Shown here: positions 1 through 8,427 of the stretch, in pieces
How the letters are laid out: each line of letters starts with the position of its first letter
Position numbering within the stretch: position 1 is the first letter of the stretch
From: an uncultured Streptococcus sp.
GTDB lineage: Bacteria; Bacillota; Bacilli; Lactobacillales; Streptococcaceae
NCBI RefSeq assembly: GCF_901875575.1
Contig: NZ_CABFMF010000033.1
Location: 1 to 64,000 of the forward strand
DNA length: 64,000 nucleotides
Direction: 5' to 3'
Notes under the pieces: model-generated
Told to the model about the DNA's origin: nothing
Databases searched by the model: none
The model's input: only the letters and a program-made list of their open reading frames with translations
Program-made: the position numbers and the translations under genes

Positions 1-81
1 AAGGTGTGATGCTTCTGTTATACTACCTGTTCGCTCACAATAAGAGAGAACTTTTTTACGAAAATCTATTGAATATGCCAT
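1..81 (-). CDS. IS630-type transposase OrfA, N-terminal 27 residues (runs off window)
   Basis: The visible 27 residues begin MAYSIDFRKKVLSYCER and continue with TGSITEAS, which I recognise as the start of the IS630-Spn1 transposase (helix-turn-helix DNA-binding end). The rest is beyond the left edge, so integrity cannot be judged. It reads leftwards from its own promoter-like sequence and has inserted into an older IS3-family fragment. Confidence 0.7.
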   Translation of the reverse strand, partial: MAYSIDFRKKVLSYCERTGSITEASHL

Positions 82-127
82 AAGAAGATTATACCATATT
101 ATGTACTGTTTTTGCTTCAGTTTACTA
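1..127 (-). mobile_element. IS630-Spn1-like element, partial (right edge only)
   Basis: The left edge of the window holds the end of an IS630/Tc1-type element; the rest lies outside. Its transposase start and a promoter-like TATAAT (about position 94 on the minus strand) are visible. IS630 elements insert at TA dinucleotides and a TA occurs at 126-129 where the sequence switches to the IS3-family remnant. The exact terminus is inferred. Confidence 0.65.
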
Positions 128-206
128 TATTTGAAAACTTCTCTAAGCTATATCCTTGTTTTCTAAGTTCATAGATCTGAACTTTATTATCATAAGTTAA
201 TTTCAT
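117..206 (-). pseudogene. IS3-family transposase OrfA remnant
   Basis: Twenty-nine codons starting MKLTYDNKVQIYELRKQGYS and then stopping. This is the N-terminal helix-turn-helix start of an IS3-family OrfA (IS3-Spn1/IS861 type, normally well over 100 residues). It is cut where the IS630-type element begins, so the stop codon is supplied by the invading element. It is non-functional. Confidence 0.75.
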
Positions 207-217
207 AATAAAAACAC

Positions 218-257
218 CCCAAAAGTTAGATTTTTTCTGTCTAACTTTTGGGGTGCA
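218..257. repeat. Terminal inverted-repeat hairpin of the IS3-family remnant
   Basis: ACCCCAAAAGTTAGA at 218-232 pairs with TCTAACTTTTGGGGT at 240-254, and the outer end reads TGCACCCC on the minus strand. This TG-starting end is typical of IS3-family termini and marks the remnant's boundary at 257. Confidence 0.7.
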
Positions 258-332
258 GTTCATTCAACACTTTGCAATATGCGTTTTTCTTATTTACATT
301 TTTCTATCTGATTTAGTATGACCGATTTCCCT

Positions 333-1286
333 TTAATTTCCATATTTTTTATAGAAATCAACTTTGACTTGGATGAAGGTTTTGGCTTCACGTAGGAGTT
401 GAAGAAGGGTGGCGCGGGTTTCAAATTCTTCACGTGTTTTCGGTAAACTTCTATTACGAAAGACTTCCAGAAAACGTTCGATATCATCTAGTAGACTAGA
501 GGCGGGATTGGTCTGGCTGAGTTGCCCTGCAATTTTTGAAAATAGTTGAGCTAGGATTAAGGTCTCACTTGCTGCAAGTTGGCAAGTGTTGATTTGTTGG
601 GCCATGTTTCTTAGGATTCGACTCTGACTTTGTCTCATTTCAAAGTAGTGGATATGGTAATCTGTTTGGTGAAAGAGATGGTTGGAATGTTCTAAGTATA
701 CAAGTCTCAGTGCCTCTTCAAGAAGACTATCCAATTCATCAACTAATTGTGCTTTGTTACGGCCATCTCCTCTAGATAAGTAATAATTAAATCGAAGGAG
801 AATATTCTTTAATTTTTCTTCAACAAGAGTATAATAATGACTTATTTCCTCTTCTCTAGAAGGCATGTAGAGATTGACCAATAGGGCAAACCCTGTACCG
901 ATAGCAAAAAGCAGGAATTCATTGATAAGAAGTGTTAGTGAGATTGACTCTTGAACCAAGAGGTGACCTACCAGAACACTGCTTGGAGTAATGCCGATTT
1001 CCAAGCCCATTTTATATGCGATAGGGATATAGAGGGCTAGATAAAGCCCCAGGCTCCAGAGATGAAATCCAAGTAACTGAAAGGCTAAGACGCCGATAGT
1101 CAGAGCTAGAATCATAGAAAAAAATCGGTTATGAGCAAGTTTTAAGGTACTTCTTCGAGTGTCAGACAAGCTGAGAAGGGCAATAATTCCTGCTGAAACT
1201 GCTGAAGAAAGATCTAGAAAAGAAGCAACAAGACAGGCAAGACAGGTAGCTAAGATTAGCTTTATGGTACGTTGGCTAATAGACAT
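333..1286 (-). CDS. ArAE-family aromatic acid exporter-like membrane protein
   Basis: A 317-residue protein of the aromatic acid exporter family (DUF939/FUSC-like). The first 140 residues form about five hydrophobic segments, including stretches at roughly 7-30, 55-95 and 105-140. The remainder is a charged, helical cytoplasmic domain with repeated acidic and leucine heptads (about 145-310). By family, it exports aromatic carboxylic acids or related compounds; no substrate can be read from the sequence. It reads leftwards beside sstT but is separated from it by the sstT terminator. The Met at 1286 precedes a basic residue and the first membrane helix, a natural start. Confidence 0.8.
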   Translation of the reverse strand: MSISQRTIKLILATCLACLVASFLDLSSAVSAGIIALLSLSDTRRSTLKLAHNRFFSMILALTIGVLAFQLLGFHLWSLGLYLALYIPIAYKMGLEIGITPSSVLVGHLLVQESISLTLLINEFLLFAIGTGFALLVNLYMPSREEEISHYYTLVEEKLKNILLRFNYYLSRGDGRNKAQLVDELDSLLEEALRLVYLEHSNHLFHQTDYHIHYFEMRQSQSRILRNMAQQINTCQLAASETLILAQLFSKIAGQLSQTNPASSLLDDIERFLEVFRNRSLPKTREEFETRATLLQLLREAKTFIQVKVDFYKKYGN

Positions 1287-1318
1287 AAGAATTTCCTAAA
1301 AAGACTAGAACAAAAGTG

Positions 1319-1350
1319 GAAAAGACAAGACCTGAGAAGGCTTGTCTTTA
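1319..1350 (-). terminator. Terminator of sstT
   Basis: AAAGACAAG at 1321-1329 pairs with CTTGTCTTT at 1341-1349. Read leftwards the hairpin is followed by a short T run just after the sstT stop. Confidence 0.7.
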
Positions 1351-1354
1351 GTTA

Positions 1355-2560
1355 TTATTTTCTACTGGTTTTTGCATACTCAGCAACGGCAGTAAAGAGG
1401 ACGTCTGTAGAAGAGTTGAGGGCTGTTTCACATGAGTCTTGGATGACACCGATGACAAAACCTACACCTACGACTTGCATGGCAATGTCGTTAGAAATGC
1501 CGAAAAGACTACAAGCAACTGGGATAAGGAGGAGGGAACCGCCAGCGATACCAGAAGCTCCACAGGCTGAAATAGCAGCTACCACACTAAGGACAAAGGC
1601 TGTCGCAAAATCAACAGGGATTCCGAGAGTATTTACTGCTGCAAGGGTCAGAATGTTAATGGTAATCGCTGCTCCTGCCATGTTGATAGTAGATCCAAGT
1701 GGAATAGAAACAGAATAGGTGTCTGGATCCAGTCCAAGATCGTGGCAAAGTTTCATGTTGACAGGGATGTTAGCCGCAGAACTACGAGTGAAGAAGGCTG
1801 TCACACCGCTGACACGCAAACATTTCCAAACGAGGGGATAAGGATTTCTCTTCATAAAGAGAAAGGCAATCGAAGGATTGACAATCAGAGTGACAAAGAT
1901 CATGGTTGTAACCAATAGTCCTAGTAAAATACCGTAGTTTGCGAGACTGCCGATTCCTTTATCAGAGATAGTTTTAAAGACAAGGCCTAGAATTCCAAAT
2001 GGTGCCAGGTTAATGATCCATTCGACAATCTTAGAAGTCACATCAGCTATGGTGTTCAACAATTCTTTACTATTTTTGCTGGCTTCTCTCATAGCAATTC
2101 CGAAAATAACTGCCCAAGATAGGATTCCAATGTAGTTGGCTGTGACGAGGGCATTAACAGGATTGTCTACGAGTTTAAGCAAGAGATTGCTAAGAACCTG
2201 ACCTATACCATCAGGGGGTGTAATTTCTGTATTAGCACTATTTAAGGTAATTTCAACTGGAACGATGAAACTAGCAAAAACGGCTACAAGTGCCGCTGCA
2301 AAGGTTCCCACTAGATAAAGGAAGATAACGGTTTTCATATTGCTATCCTGTCCCTTTTGGTGTTTGGAAAGAGCATTGGCAACGAGGGCAAAGACTAGAA
2401 TCGGTGCGATGGCTTTTAGACCACCAACAAAGAGATCTCCGAGTAGGCCGATTCCAGATACAGTAGGGAGTGTTAGTCCTAGGATTCCTCCAAAAAGCAT
2501 ACCAATCAAAATACGTTTGATTAGGCTTGCCTTATTCCAAGCATGAATGAGTTTTTTCAT
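1355..2560 (-). CDS. sstT: Serine/threonine:sodium symporter SstT
   Basis: A 401-residue member of the dicarboxylate/amino acid:cation symporter family (PF00375). The SstT subgroup imports serine and threonine with Na+. Visible hallmarks are the serine-rich hairpin SSAANIPVN (about residue 258) and [10 protein letters not shown] (about 288), the binding-site motif that reads NMDG in the glutamate branch. There are eight or more hydrophobic segments, and the length matches the family. An AAGGAGA ribosome binding site stands before the ATG. The gene has its own promoter (2591-2619) and terminator, so it is likely monocistronic. Confidence 0.95.
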   Translation of the reverse strand: MKKLIHAWNKASLIKRILIGMLFGGILGLTLPTVSGIGLLGDLFVGGLKAIAPILVFALVANALSKHQKGQDSNMKTVIFLYLVGTFAAALVAVFASFIVPVEITLNSANTEITPPDGIGQVLSNLLLKLVDNPVNALVTANYIGILSWAVIFGIAMREASKNSKELLNTIADVTSKIVEWIINLAPFGILGLVFKTISDKGIGSLANYGILLGLLVTTMIFVTLIVNPSIAFLFMKRNPYPLVWKCLRVSGVTAFFTRSSAANIPVNMKLCHDLGLDPDTYSVSIPLGSTINMAGAAITINILTLAAVNTLGIPVDFATAFVLSVVAAISACGASGIAGGSLLLIPVACSLFGISNDIAMQVVGVGFVIGVIQDSCETALNSSTDVLFTAVAEYAKTSRK

Positions 2561-2590
2561 AATAATCTCCTTAGTTGTGTAATGTTTATG

Positions 2591-2619
2591 ATTATAGTAT
2601 AAATATGAATTAAAATCAA
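2591..2619 (-). promoter_or_regulatory. Promoter of sstT
   Basis: On the minus strand TTGATT (2614-2619) is followed after 17 bases by a perfect TATAAT (2591-2596). This is a strong sigma-A-type promoter about 30 bases upstream of the sstT start. Confidence 0.75.
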
Positions 2620-2665
2620 GAATTTTCTGTCTATTTTTGAAATTATTTTTGAATATTTATGGAGA

Positions 2666-2693
2666 ATGACACTCTGTGAAAGTATGGTATAAT
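2666..2693 (+). promoter_or_regulatory. Promoter of the MscS-like gene
   Basis: ATGACA (2666-2671), a 16-base spacer, then TATAAT (2688-2693) preceded by TGG, an extended -10. It is divergent from the sstT promoter. Confidence 0.65.
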
Positions 2694-2711
2694 AAATAAA
2701 AGGAGTTTTCT

Positions 2712-3272
2712 ATGCAAGAATTTATTCAAACCTATCTCAATAAGCTTGATGTTACAGCGATTATCGAGAATATCTTGACCAAGATACTTTCTCTTTTGTT
2801 TCTGTTTTTACTCTTTTATATGGCTAAAAAAATACTCCACACCATGGTGCAGAGAATTATTAAACCTTCTTTAAAAATGTCTCGCCATGACGTAGGACGG
2901 CAGAAGACTATTTCACGTTTATTAGAGAATGTGTTTAATTATACTCTTTATTTCTTTTTACTTTATTGCATTTTGTCTATTTTGGGGCTTCCGGTTTCTA
3001 GCTTACTTGCAGGTGCTGGGATTGCAGGTGTCGCCATCGGTATGGGGGCCCAAGGCTTTCTATCTGATGTTATCAATGGCTTTTTCATTCTTTTTGAGCG
3101 TCAATTGGATGTAGGAGATGAAGTTGTTCTGACAAACGGCCCCATTACTGTTTCAGGAAAGGTTGTTAGTGTGGGTATCAGAACAACCCAGTTAAGGGGA
3201 GAAGACCAGGTTCTTCATTTTGTGCCCAACCGTAATATAACGGTTGTCAGCAATTTTTCCCGAATAGACTAG
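2712..3272 (+). CDS. Short MscS-type mechanosensitive channel
   Basis: A 186-residue MscS-family protein, which opens under membrane tension to release solutes. Two hydrophobic helices (about 18-42 and 73-95) precede the pore helix with the family's small-residue pattern AGAGIAGVAIGMGAQG (about 100-115). A beta domain follows, with VGDEV and a PNRNITVVSN-like end. Canonical MscS proteins (about 270-290 residues) carry a further C-terminal alpha/beta vestibule domain; here translation stops at SRID just where it should begin. Either a natural minimal form or a truncated gene. A GGAG site precedes the ATG, and a degenerate corA follows. Confidence 0.75.
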   Translation: MQEFIQTYLNKLDVTAIIENILTKILSLLFLFLLFYMAKKILHTMVQRIIKPSLKMSRHDVGRQKTISRLLENVFNYTLYFFLLYCILSILGLPVSSLLAGAGIAGVAIGMGAQGFLSDVINGFFILFERQLDVGDEVVLTNGPITVSGKVVSVGIRTTQLRGEDQVLHFVPNRNITVVSNFSRID

Positions 3273-3333
3273 GCCTGTAATTTTAGTGGATTTATGATAC
3301 AATAGAAAGAGTTTGGTAAAGTAAGTAGAGCGA

Positions 3334-3831
3334 ATGTTTGTAGAAAAGCAATTAGTAAATAATCTTACTTGGATAAATCTAGATATTGAGAAAATCAAAA
3401 ATCTGGAAGACTTATCGAAAGTATACGGAATGGACAAGGAAACCATCAAATATGCGCTAGATAGAAATAAATGTGCCCAAATGGATTATCATAGAGAAAA
3501 TGGCACAGTGACCTTTGATTGAGGCCATCAGTCGGTGTCCATGATGGATTTGATTTCTCAAGTCCTCCAACAACTATCAGCATCTTACAACAATATCCTA
3601 AATAATAATTTGAATGATAATTTGACAACTCTGACCATCATTTCAGTCTTGCTAGCGGTTTTGGCAGTAGTGACAGGCTTTTTCGGAATGAATGTTCCCC
3701 TACCTTTAACAGATGAGCCCCATGCTTGGCTCTACATCAGTTTGGCTAGTGCAGGTTTGTGGATTGTTTTGTCATTGTTACTAAGGAAAATTGAGAAAAA
3801 AGTTAAGAAAAGGAGCCAGAATGGCGATTGA
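3334..3831 (+). pseudogene. Degenerate CorA-family magnesium transporter
   Basis: Two fragments of one CorA gene in the same reading frame. Codons from 3334 encode a CorA N-terminus (62 residues) and stop at TGA 3520-3522. The frame resumes at once and encodes the coiled-coil end and both membrane helices, with the signature GMNVPLP near 3690. An intact homologue is about 300 residues, so some 130 residues of the central domain are deleted and an in-frame stop lies at the junction. A functional Mg2+ channel is not expected. The distal piece overlaps the yqeG start by 11 bases, so it may persist as a leader for the downstream operon. Confidence 0.8.
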
Positions 3832-4348
3832 AAATTACATGCCAGATTTTGCTGTGGAAGCAGTTTATGATCTGACAGTCCCAAGTCTGCAGGCGCAGGG
3901 AATCAAGGCTGTTTTGGTCGATTTGGACAATACCCTAATTGCTTGGAATAATCCTGACGGGACGCCAGAGATGAAGCAATGGCTACATGATCTTCGGGAC
4001 GCGGGCATTCGCATTATCGTAGTCTCAAATAACACAAAAAAACGGGTTCAACGTGCAGTTGAGAAGTTTGGTATTGATTACGTTTATTGGGCTCTGAAGC
4101 CCTTCACATTTGGGATTGATCGTGCAATGAAGGAATTCCACTATGATAAAAGCGAAGTGGTCATGGTTGGCGACCAGCTCATGACGGATATACGAGCAGC
4201 CCACCGTGCCGGCATTCGCTCGATTTTAGTCAAACCCTTGGTCCAACATGACTCGATCAAAACGCAGATTAACCGAGCTCGTGAGCGTCGTGTGATGCGA
4301 AAAATCACTGAAAAGTACGGACCGATTACATATAAAAAAGGAATTTAA
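3821..4348 (+). CDS. yqeG: YqeG family HAD-type phosphatase
   Basis: A 175-residue HAD IIIA phosphatase. The nucleophile motif is DLDNT at residues 34-38, the Ser/Asn motif is VVSNNTKK (about 72-79) and the acidic motif is VGDQLMTD (about 120-127). I place the start at 3821 because AGGAG lies 7 bases upstream and the protein then begins like its homologues. An in-frame TTG at 3791 lies inside the corA remnant. It is two bases upstream of yqeH and forms the head of the conserved yqeG-yqeH-yhbY-nadD-yqeK-rsfS cluster linked to ribosome maturation and NAD synthesis. The substrate is unknown. Confidence 0.92.
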   Translation: MAIENYMPDFAVEAVYDLTVPSLQAQGIKAVLVDLDNTLIAWNNPDGTPEMKQWLHDLRDAGIRIIVVSNNTKKRVQRAVEKFGIDYVYWALKPFTFGIDRAMKEFHYDKSEVVMVGDQLMTDIRAAHRAGIRSILVKPLVQHDSIKTQINRARERRVMRKITEKYGPITYKKGI

Positions 4349-4350
4349 CT

Positions 4351-5457
4351 ATGGAAGAAATTCTCTGTATTGGTTGTGGAGCAACCATTCAGACGACAGA
4401 CAAGGCTGGTCTTGGTTTCACTCCCCAGTCGGCACTTGAAAAAGGCTTGGAGACTGGCGAAGTTTATTGTCAACGCTGTTTCCGTCTTCGCCATTATAAT
4501 GAGATCACAGATGTCCAGTTAACGGACGATGATTTCCTCAAGCTCTTGCACGAGGTAGGAGACAGTGATGCCTTGGTGGTCAATGTCATTGATATCTTTG
4601 ATTTCAATGGCTCTGTCATCCCAGGATTATCACGTTTTGTCTCGGGCAATGATGTCCTCTTGGTTGGAAATAAAAAAGATATTCTGCCCAAGTCTGTTAA
4701 ACCGGGCAAGATTAGCCAGTGGCTGATGGAACGTGCCCACGAAGAAGGACTTCGTCCTGTCGATGTAGTCCTGACTTCAGCGCAAAATAAACATGCAATT
4801 AAGGAAGTCATTGACAAGATTGAACACTACCGTAAGGGCCGTGATGTCTATGTGGTCGGTGTAACCAACGTTGGAAAATCAACTCTTATCAATGCTATTA
4901 TCCAGGAAATTACGGGTGATCAGAATGTCATCACGACTTCTCGTTTTCCAGGTACAACCTTGGACAAAATCGAGATTCCGCTTGATGACGGATCTTATAT
5001 CTACGATACGCCGGGAATCATCCACCGTCACCAGATGGCTCACTACTTGACGGCTAAAAACCTCAAGTATGTCAGCCCCAAAAAGGAAATCAAGCCTAAG
5101 ACCTATCAGCTCAATCCTGAACAAACCCTGTTTCTAGGTGGTCTCGGCAGATTTGACTTCATTGCGGGTGAAAAGCAAGGATTCACAGCCTTCTTTGACA
5201 ATGAACTCAAACTTCATCGTACCAAGCTAGAGGGAGCTAGTGCCTTTTACGACAAGCACCTCGGAACCCTTCTAACACCACCAAATAGCAAGGAAAAAGA
5301 AGATTTTCCAAAACTGATTGAGCATGTTTTTACAATCAAGGATAAAACAGACCTCGTCATTTCAGGACTCGGATGGATCCGTGTAACAGGCACAGCCAAA
5401 GTCGCCGTCTGGGCACCAGAAGGCGTCGCCGTCGTCACACGAAAAGCAATTATTTAA
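4351..5457 (+). CDS. yqeH: Ribosome biogenesis GTPase YqeH
   Basis: A 368-residue circularly permuted GTPase required for 30S subunit assembly. An N-terminal zinc knuckle (CIGC at about 6-9 and CQRC at about 40-43) precedes the permuted G domain. The G4 motif NKKD (about 109) comes first, followed by the G1 P-loop GVTNVGKST (about 170-178) and G3 DTPG (about 220). The C-terminal half is the YqeH RNA or protein binding domain. The length is normal. It starts 2 bases after yqeG and is almost certainly co-transcribed with it. Confidence 0.95.
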   Translation: MEEILCIGCGATIQTTDKAGLGFTPQSALEKGLETGEVYCQRCFRLRHYNEITDVQLTDDDFLKLLHEVGDSDALVVNVIDIFDFNGSVIPGLSRFVSGNDVLLVGNKKDILPKSVKPGKISQWLMERAHEEGLRPVDVVLTSAQNKHAIKEVIDKIEHYRKGRDVYVVGVTNVGKSTLINAIIQEITGDQNVITTSRFPGTTLDKIEIPLDDGSYIYDTPGIIHRHQMAHYLTAKNLKYVSPKKEIKPKTYQLNPEQTLFLGGLGRFDFIAGEKQGFTAFFDNELKLHRTKLEGASAFYDKHLGTLLTPPNSKEKEDFPKLIEHVFTIKDKTDLVISGLGWIRVTGTAKVAVWAPEGVAVVTRKAII

Positions 5458-5502
5458 ACACAGAAAGGAAAGGGTTATCTAAATTCGTGCGAGCCCTGCG
5501 AG

Positions 5503-5660
5503 CCCACAGCGAATACTTTTCACTGTGGTGTCAGTTGGTACAAGTGATTGTACCAACTGCGGAAAATTTGAGACCTTAGGCTCAAATTTTAGTCATGAAA
5601 GTCCAAAGGACTTTGCTGACGTCCGTCACCACTTCAGAAGAGTATAAAAAGAAACTCTTT
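5503..5660 (+). ncRNA. Multi-arm structured element in the yqeH-yhbY gap
   Basis: An outer stem GTGGTG (5525-5530)/CACCAC (5627-5632) encloses three perfect hairpins. They are CAGTTGGTACAA (5532-5543)/TTGTACCAACTG (5548-5559), AAAATTTGAG (5563-5572)/CTCAAATTTT (5581-5590) and AAAGTCC (5598-5604)/GGACTTT (5608-5614). Upstream CCACAG (5504-5509) can pair with CTGTGG (5523-5528) and would exclude the outer stem. A last weak hairpin AAGAGT/ACTCTTTT (5638-5661) lies just before yhbY. I do not recognise the family. It could be a regulatory leader or a mobile repeat. Confidence 0.5.
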
Positions 5661-5670
5661 TAAAGAAATT

Positions 5671-5982
5671 ATGTCATTAACATCAAAACAACGTGCCTTC
5701 CTCAACAGTCAGGCACACACCCTCAAACCCATCATCCAAATCGGAAAAAATGGACTTAACGACCAAATCAAAACCAGCGTCCGTCAAGCTCTTGATGTCC
5801 GCGAATTGATTAAAGTAACGCTCTTACAAAACACTGATGAAAACATCCACGAAGTAGCTGAAATCTTGGAAGAAGAAATTGGTGTGGATACTGTCCAAAA
5901 AATCGGACGCATCTTGATTTTGTTTAAACAGTCTAGCAAGAAAGAAAATCGCAAGATTTCTAAAAAAGTCAAAGAAATCTAA
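5671..5982 (+). CDS. yhbY: CRM-domain ribosome assembly RNA-binding protein YhbY
   Basis: A 103-residue protein filled by one CRM (YhbY) RNA-binding domain. It has the typical start LTSKQRAFLNSQAH, the loop IGKNGL (about 32-37) standing in for the GxxG motif, and a lysine-rich tail. Family members bind pre-50S particles. The 5' side is unusual: no strong Shine-Dalgarno sequence precedes the ATG, and the 210-base gap from yqeH is filled by folded hairpins, which suggests control at this point of the operon. Confidence 0.93.
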   Translation: MSLTSKQRAFLNSQAHTLKPIIQIGKNGLNDQIKTSVRQALDVRELIKVTLLQNTDENIHEVAEILEEEIGVDTVQKIGRILILFKQSSKKENRKISKKVKEI

Positions 5983-6032
5983 AAACCTACTCCAAACAAC
6001 TGTTTTTACAGAGAAATAAAGGAGACTAGCCT

Positions 6033-6662
6033 ATGGCAATCGAACTATTGACTCCCTTTACCAAGGTAGAGTTGGAGCCAGAAATCAAGGAGAAAAAACG
6101 CAAACAAGTCGGGATTTTAGGGGGAAATTTTAACCCTGTTCACAATGCCCATCTTATCGTTGCGGACCAAGTACGGCAACAGTTGGGATTGGACCAGGTT
6201 TTGCTCATGCCTGAATACCAACCTCCTCATGTAGATAAAAAGGAAACAATCTCTGAACACCATCGTCTCAAGATGCTTGAGTTGGCGATTGAGGGGATTG
6301 ACGGCTTAGCCATTGAAACCATTGAATTGGAACGTAAGGGCATTTCCTATACCTACGACACCATGAAAATCTTGACAGAGCAACATCCAGATACGGATTA
6401 TTACTTTATCATCGGTGCCGATATGGTGGACTATCTGCCTAAGTGGTACCGAATTGATGAACTGGTAGATATGGTTCAGTTTGTGGGGGTTCAGCGTCCA
6501 CGCTACAAGGCTGGAACTTCCTATCCAGTTATCTGGGTGGATGTGCCTCTCATGGATATCTCGTCCAGCATGGTGCGTGACTTCCTTGCCCAGGGACGGA
6601 AACCCAACTTTCTCCTGCCTCAGCCTGTGCTAGATTACATCGAGAAGGAGGGGCTTTACTGA
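6033..6662 (+). CDS. nadD: Nicotinate-nucleotide adenylyltransferase NadD
   Basis: A 209-residue enzyme that adenylates nicotinate mononucleotide to deamido-NAD in NAD synthesis. The nucleotidyltransferase T/HxGH-like motif is [11 protein letters not shown] (about 30-40), and ISSSMVRD (about 182-189) is the second signature. The 27 residues before the Rossmann fold are an extension usual in streptococci. GGAGA lies 8-12 bases before the ATG. The stop overlaps the yqeK start by one base, so the two are translationally coupled. Confidence 0.96.
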   Translation: MAIELLTPFTKVELEPEIKEKKRKQVGILGGNFNPVHNAHLIVADQVRQQLGLDQVLLMPEYQPPHVDKKETISEHHRLKMLELAIEGIDGLAIETIELERKGISYTYDTMKILTEQHPDTDYYFIIGADMVDYLPKWYRIDELVDMVQFVGVQRPRYKAGTSYPVIWVDVPLMDISSSMVRDFLAQGRKPNFLLPQPVLDYIEKEGLY

Positions 6663-7255
6663 TGGCCTATCAAGACTATATCAATTGCTCTCGCGAGGCT
6701 TTGTTGGAAAAAATGGCAGAGCTTTTACCTGAAAAACGCTTAACCCATTGCTTGGGAGTAGAGCGTGCAGCCATAGAACTGGCCCAGCGCTTTGGAGTAG
6801 ATGGTGAGAAGGCAGGTCTAGCAGGCCTTCTTCATGACTATGCTAAAAAGCTGTCAGATCAGGAATTTTTAGATTTGATTGACCGTTATCAGCTAGACCC
6901 TGACCTCAAAAACTGGGGCAATAATGTCTGGCATGGCATGGTTGGCATCTACAAGATTCAGGAAGATTTGGATTTGCATGATTCAGAAATCCTGCGAGCC
7001 ATTGAAATCCATACAGTCGGTGCTGGTCAGATGACAGACTTAGACAAGGTTATCTATGTAGCAGACTATATTGAGCACAATCGAGCCTTTCCTGGAGTAG
7101 ATGTGGCGCGTGAGATTGCAAGTTTATCGCTCAATAAGGCAGTGGCCTATGAAACAGCTCGTACAATGGAGCATCTAGCTCATCAGGGATTCCCCATCTA
7201 TCCCCAAACCCTTGAAACCTATAACGCCTTTGTGCACTATTTGAAAGAGGACTAA
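6662..7255 (+). CDS. yqeK: HD-domain hydrolase YqeK
   Basis: A 197-residue HD phosphohydrolase. The HD-family YqeK proteins are symmetrical Ap4A hydrolases (diadenosine tetraphosphate to two ADP). Metal ligands visible are H29, the HD pair in LLHDYAKK (about 58-59), a histidine in WHGMVG and the Asp of VADYIEHNR. It overlaps nadD by one base and is immediately followed by the next gene, so it belongs to one transcript. Confidence 0.9.
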   Translation: MAYQDYINCSREALLEKMAELLPEKRLTHCLGVERAAIELAQRFGVDGEKAGLAGLLHDYAKKLSDQEFLDLIDRYQLDPDLKNWGNNVWHGMVGIYKIQEDLDLHDSEILRAIEIHTVGAGQMTDLDKVIYVADYIEHNRAFPGVDVAREIASLSLNKAVAYETARTMEHLAHQGFPIYPQTLETYNAFVHYLKED

Positions 7256-7756
7256 ATGAAGACGGCTTTTATCATTATTGATGTACAAAATATTTTAGTG
7301 GAAACAGGTTTTAAGACAGAGAGACTATTGGAAAAAATTTCTTATTTACAAAACCATGCTAGAAGCAAGAATATTGAAATTATCTATGTTCAACATATTG
7401 AGAACTCTGAAGCTCAAACATCAGAAGATTGGCAGTTATCTGCGCTTTTAAATCGAAAACCTGATGAAAAGGTCTTTCAGAAGAAGTATAACAGTATTTT
7501 CAAAGAAACTGGCTTAAAAGAATATTTGGATAAACAGGGGATTGGGAAATTAGTTTTATGTGGTATGCAGACAGAATATTGTGTGGATACCTCTGTCAAG
7601 GTTGCCTTTGAATATGGCTATAAGCTGATTATTCCAGAAGGTGCTGTCACAACCTTTGATGGGGATGACATTCCAGCAGAAACGATAAATGAATTTTATG
7701 AGGACATTTGGGAGGATTGCTTTGCAGATGTCCTAGATTATAAAAATATTTTTTAA
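7256..7756 (+). CDS. Isochorismatase-family cysteine hydrolase
   Basis: A 166-residue cysteine hydrolase of the isochorismatase/nicotinamidase superfamily. The catalytic triad is visible: Asp9 in FIIIDVQN, a lysine in VFQKKYNS (about 76) and a cysteine in CGMQTEYCVDTS (about 109). The substrate is not defined. Its place between yqeK and rsfS behind nadD makes a pyrimidine or nicotinamide amide substrate plausible, but this is inference. It begins directly after the yqeK stop. Its codon use is slightly more AT-rich than its neighbours. Confidence 0.88.
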   Translation: MKTAFIIIDVQNILVETGFKTERLLEKISYLQNHARSKNIEIIYVQHIENSEAQTSEDWQLSALLNRKPDEKVFQKKYNSIFKETGLKEYLDKQGIGKLVLCGMQTEYCVDTSVKVAFEYGYKLIIPEGAVTTFDGDDIPAETINEFYEDIWEDCFADVLDYKNIF

Positions 7757-7767
7757 AAGAGGACTAA

Positions 7768-8220
<453 letters not shown>

Positions 8221-8229
8221 TGTACAATT

Positions 8230-8266
8230 GAACTCAGTTGTAGTCAACTGGGTTTCTTTGCTTATT
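8230..8266 (+). terminator. Terminator after the rsfS operon
   Basis: AACTCAGTTG (8231-8240) pairs with CAACTGGGTT (8245-8254), with a broken T-rich tail. Confidence 0.55.
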
Positions 8267-8318
8267 TTAGAAAATTGATGGAAAGGTGAGGGCGTCGTGT
8301 TTTGTTCATCTCGAAACT

Positions 8319-8423
8319 GAACACGAGCTAAAAGCTGCGAGAAAAAGATAAACTTCCTTTGTATCTGACGATACAGCAGAAAGTTTCCTATTTTCTCCTT
8401 GCTTTTAACGCTCTTTGTATCTT
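8319..8423 (+). ncRNA. Conserved long-hairpin element, copy A
   Basis: One of three related structures in the window. Stems: GAGC (8325-8328)/GCTC (8410-8413), TAAAAGC (8329-8335)/GCTTTTA (8401-8407), the constant GAAAAAGATA (8341-8350)/TCCTATTTTC (8386-8395), and the apical GTATC/GATAC (8361-8365/8370-8374). The tail is TTTGTATCTT. The element ends 4 bases before the methyltransferase ATG. Confidence 0.6.
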
Positions 8424-8427
8424 AATT

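Noticed and set aside
5373..5579. Arginine-rich small protein across the yqeH end
   Set aside because: It begins inside yqeH in another frame and runs into the structured gap; composition is that of a shadow frame.
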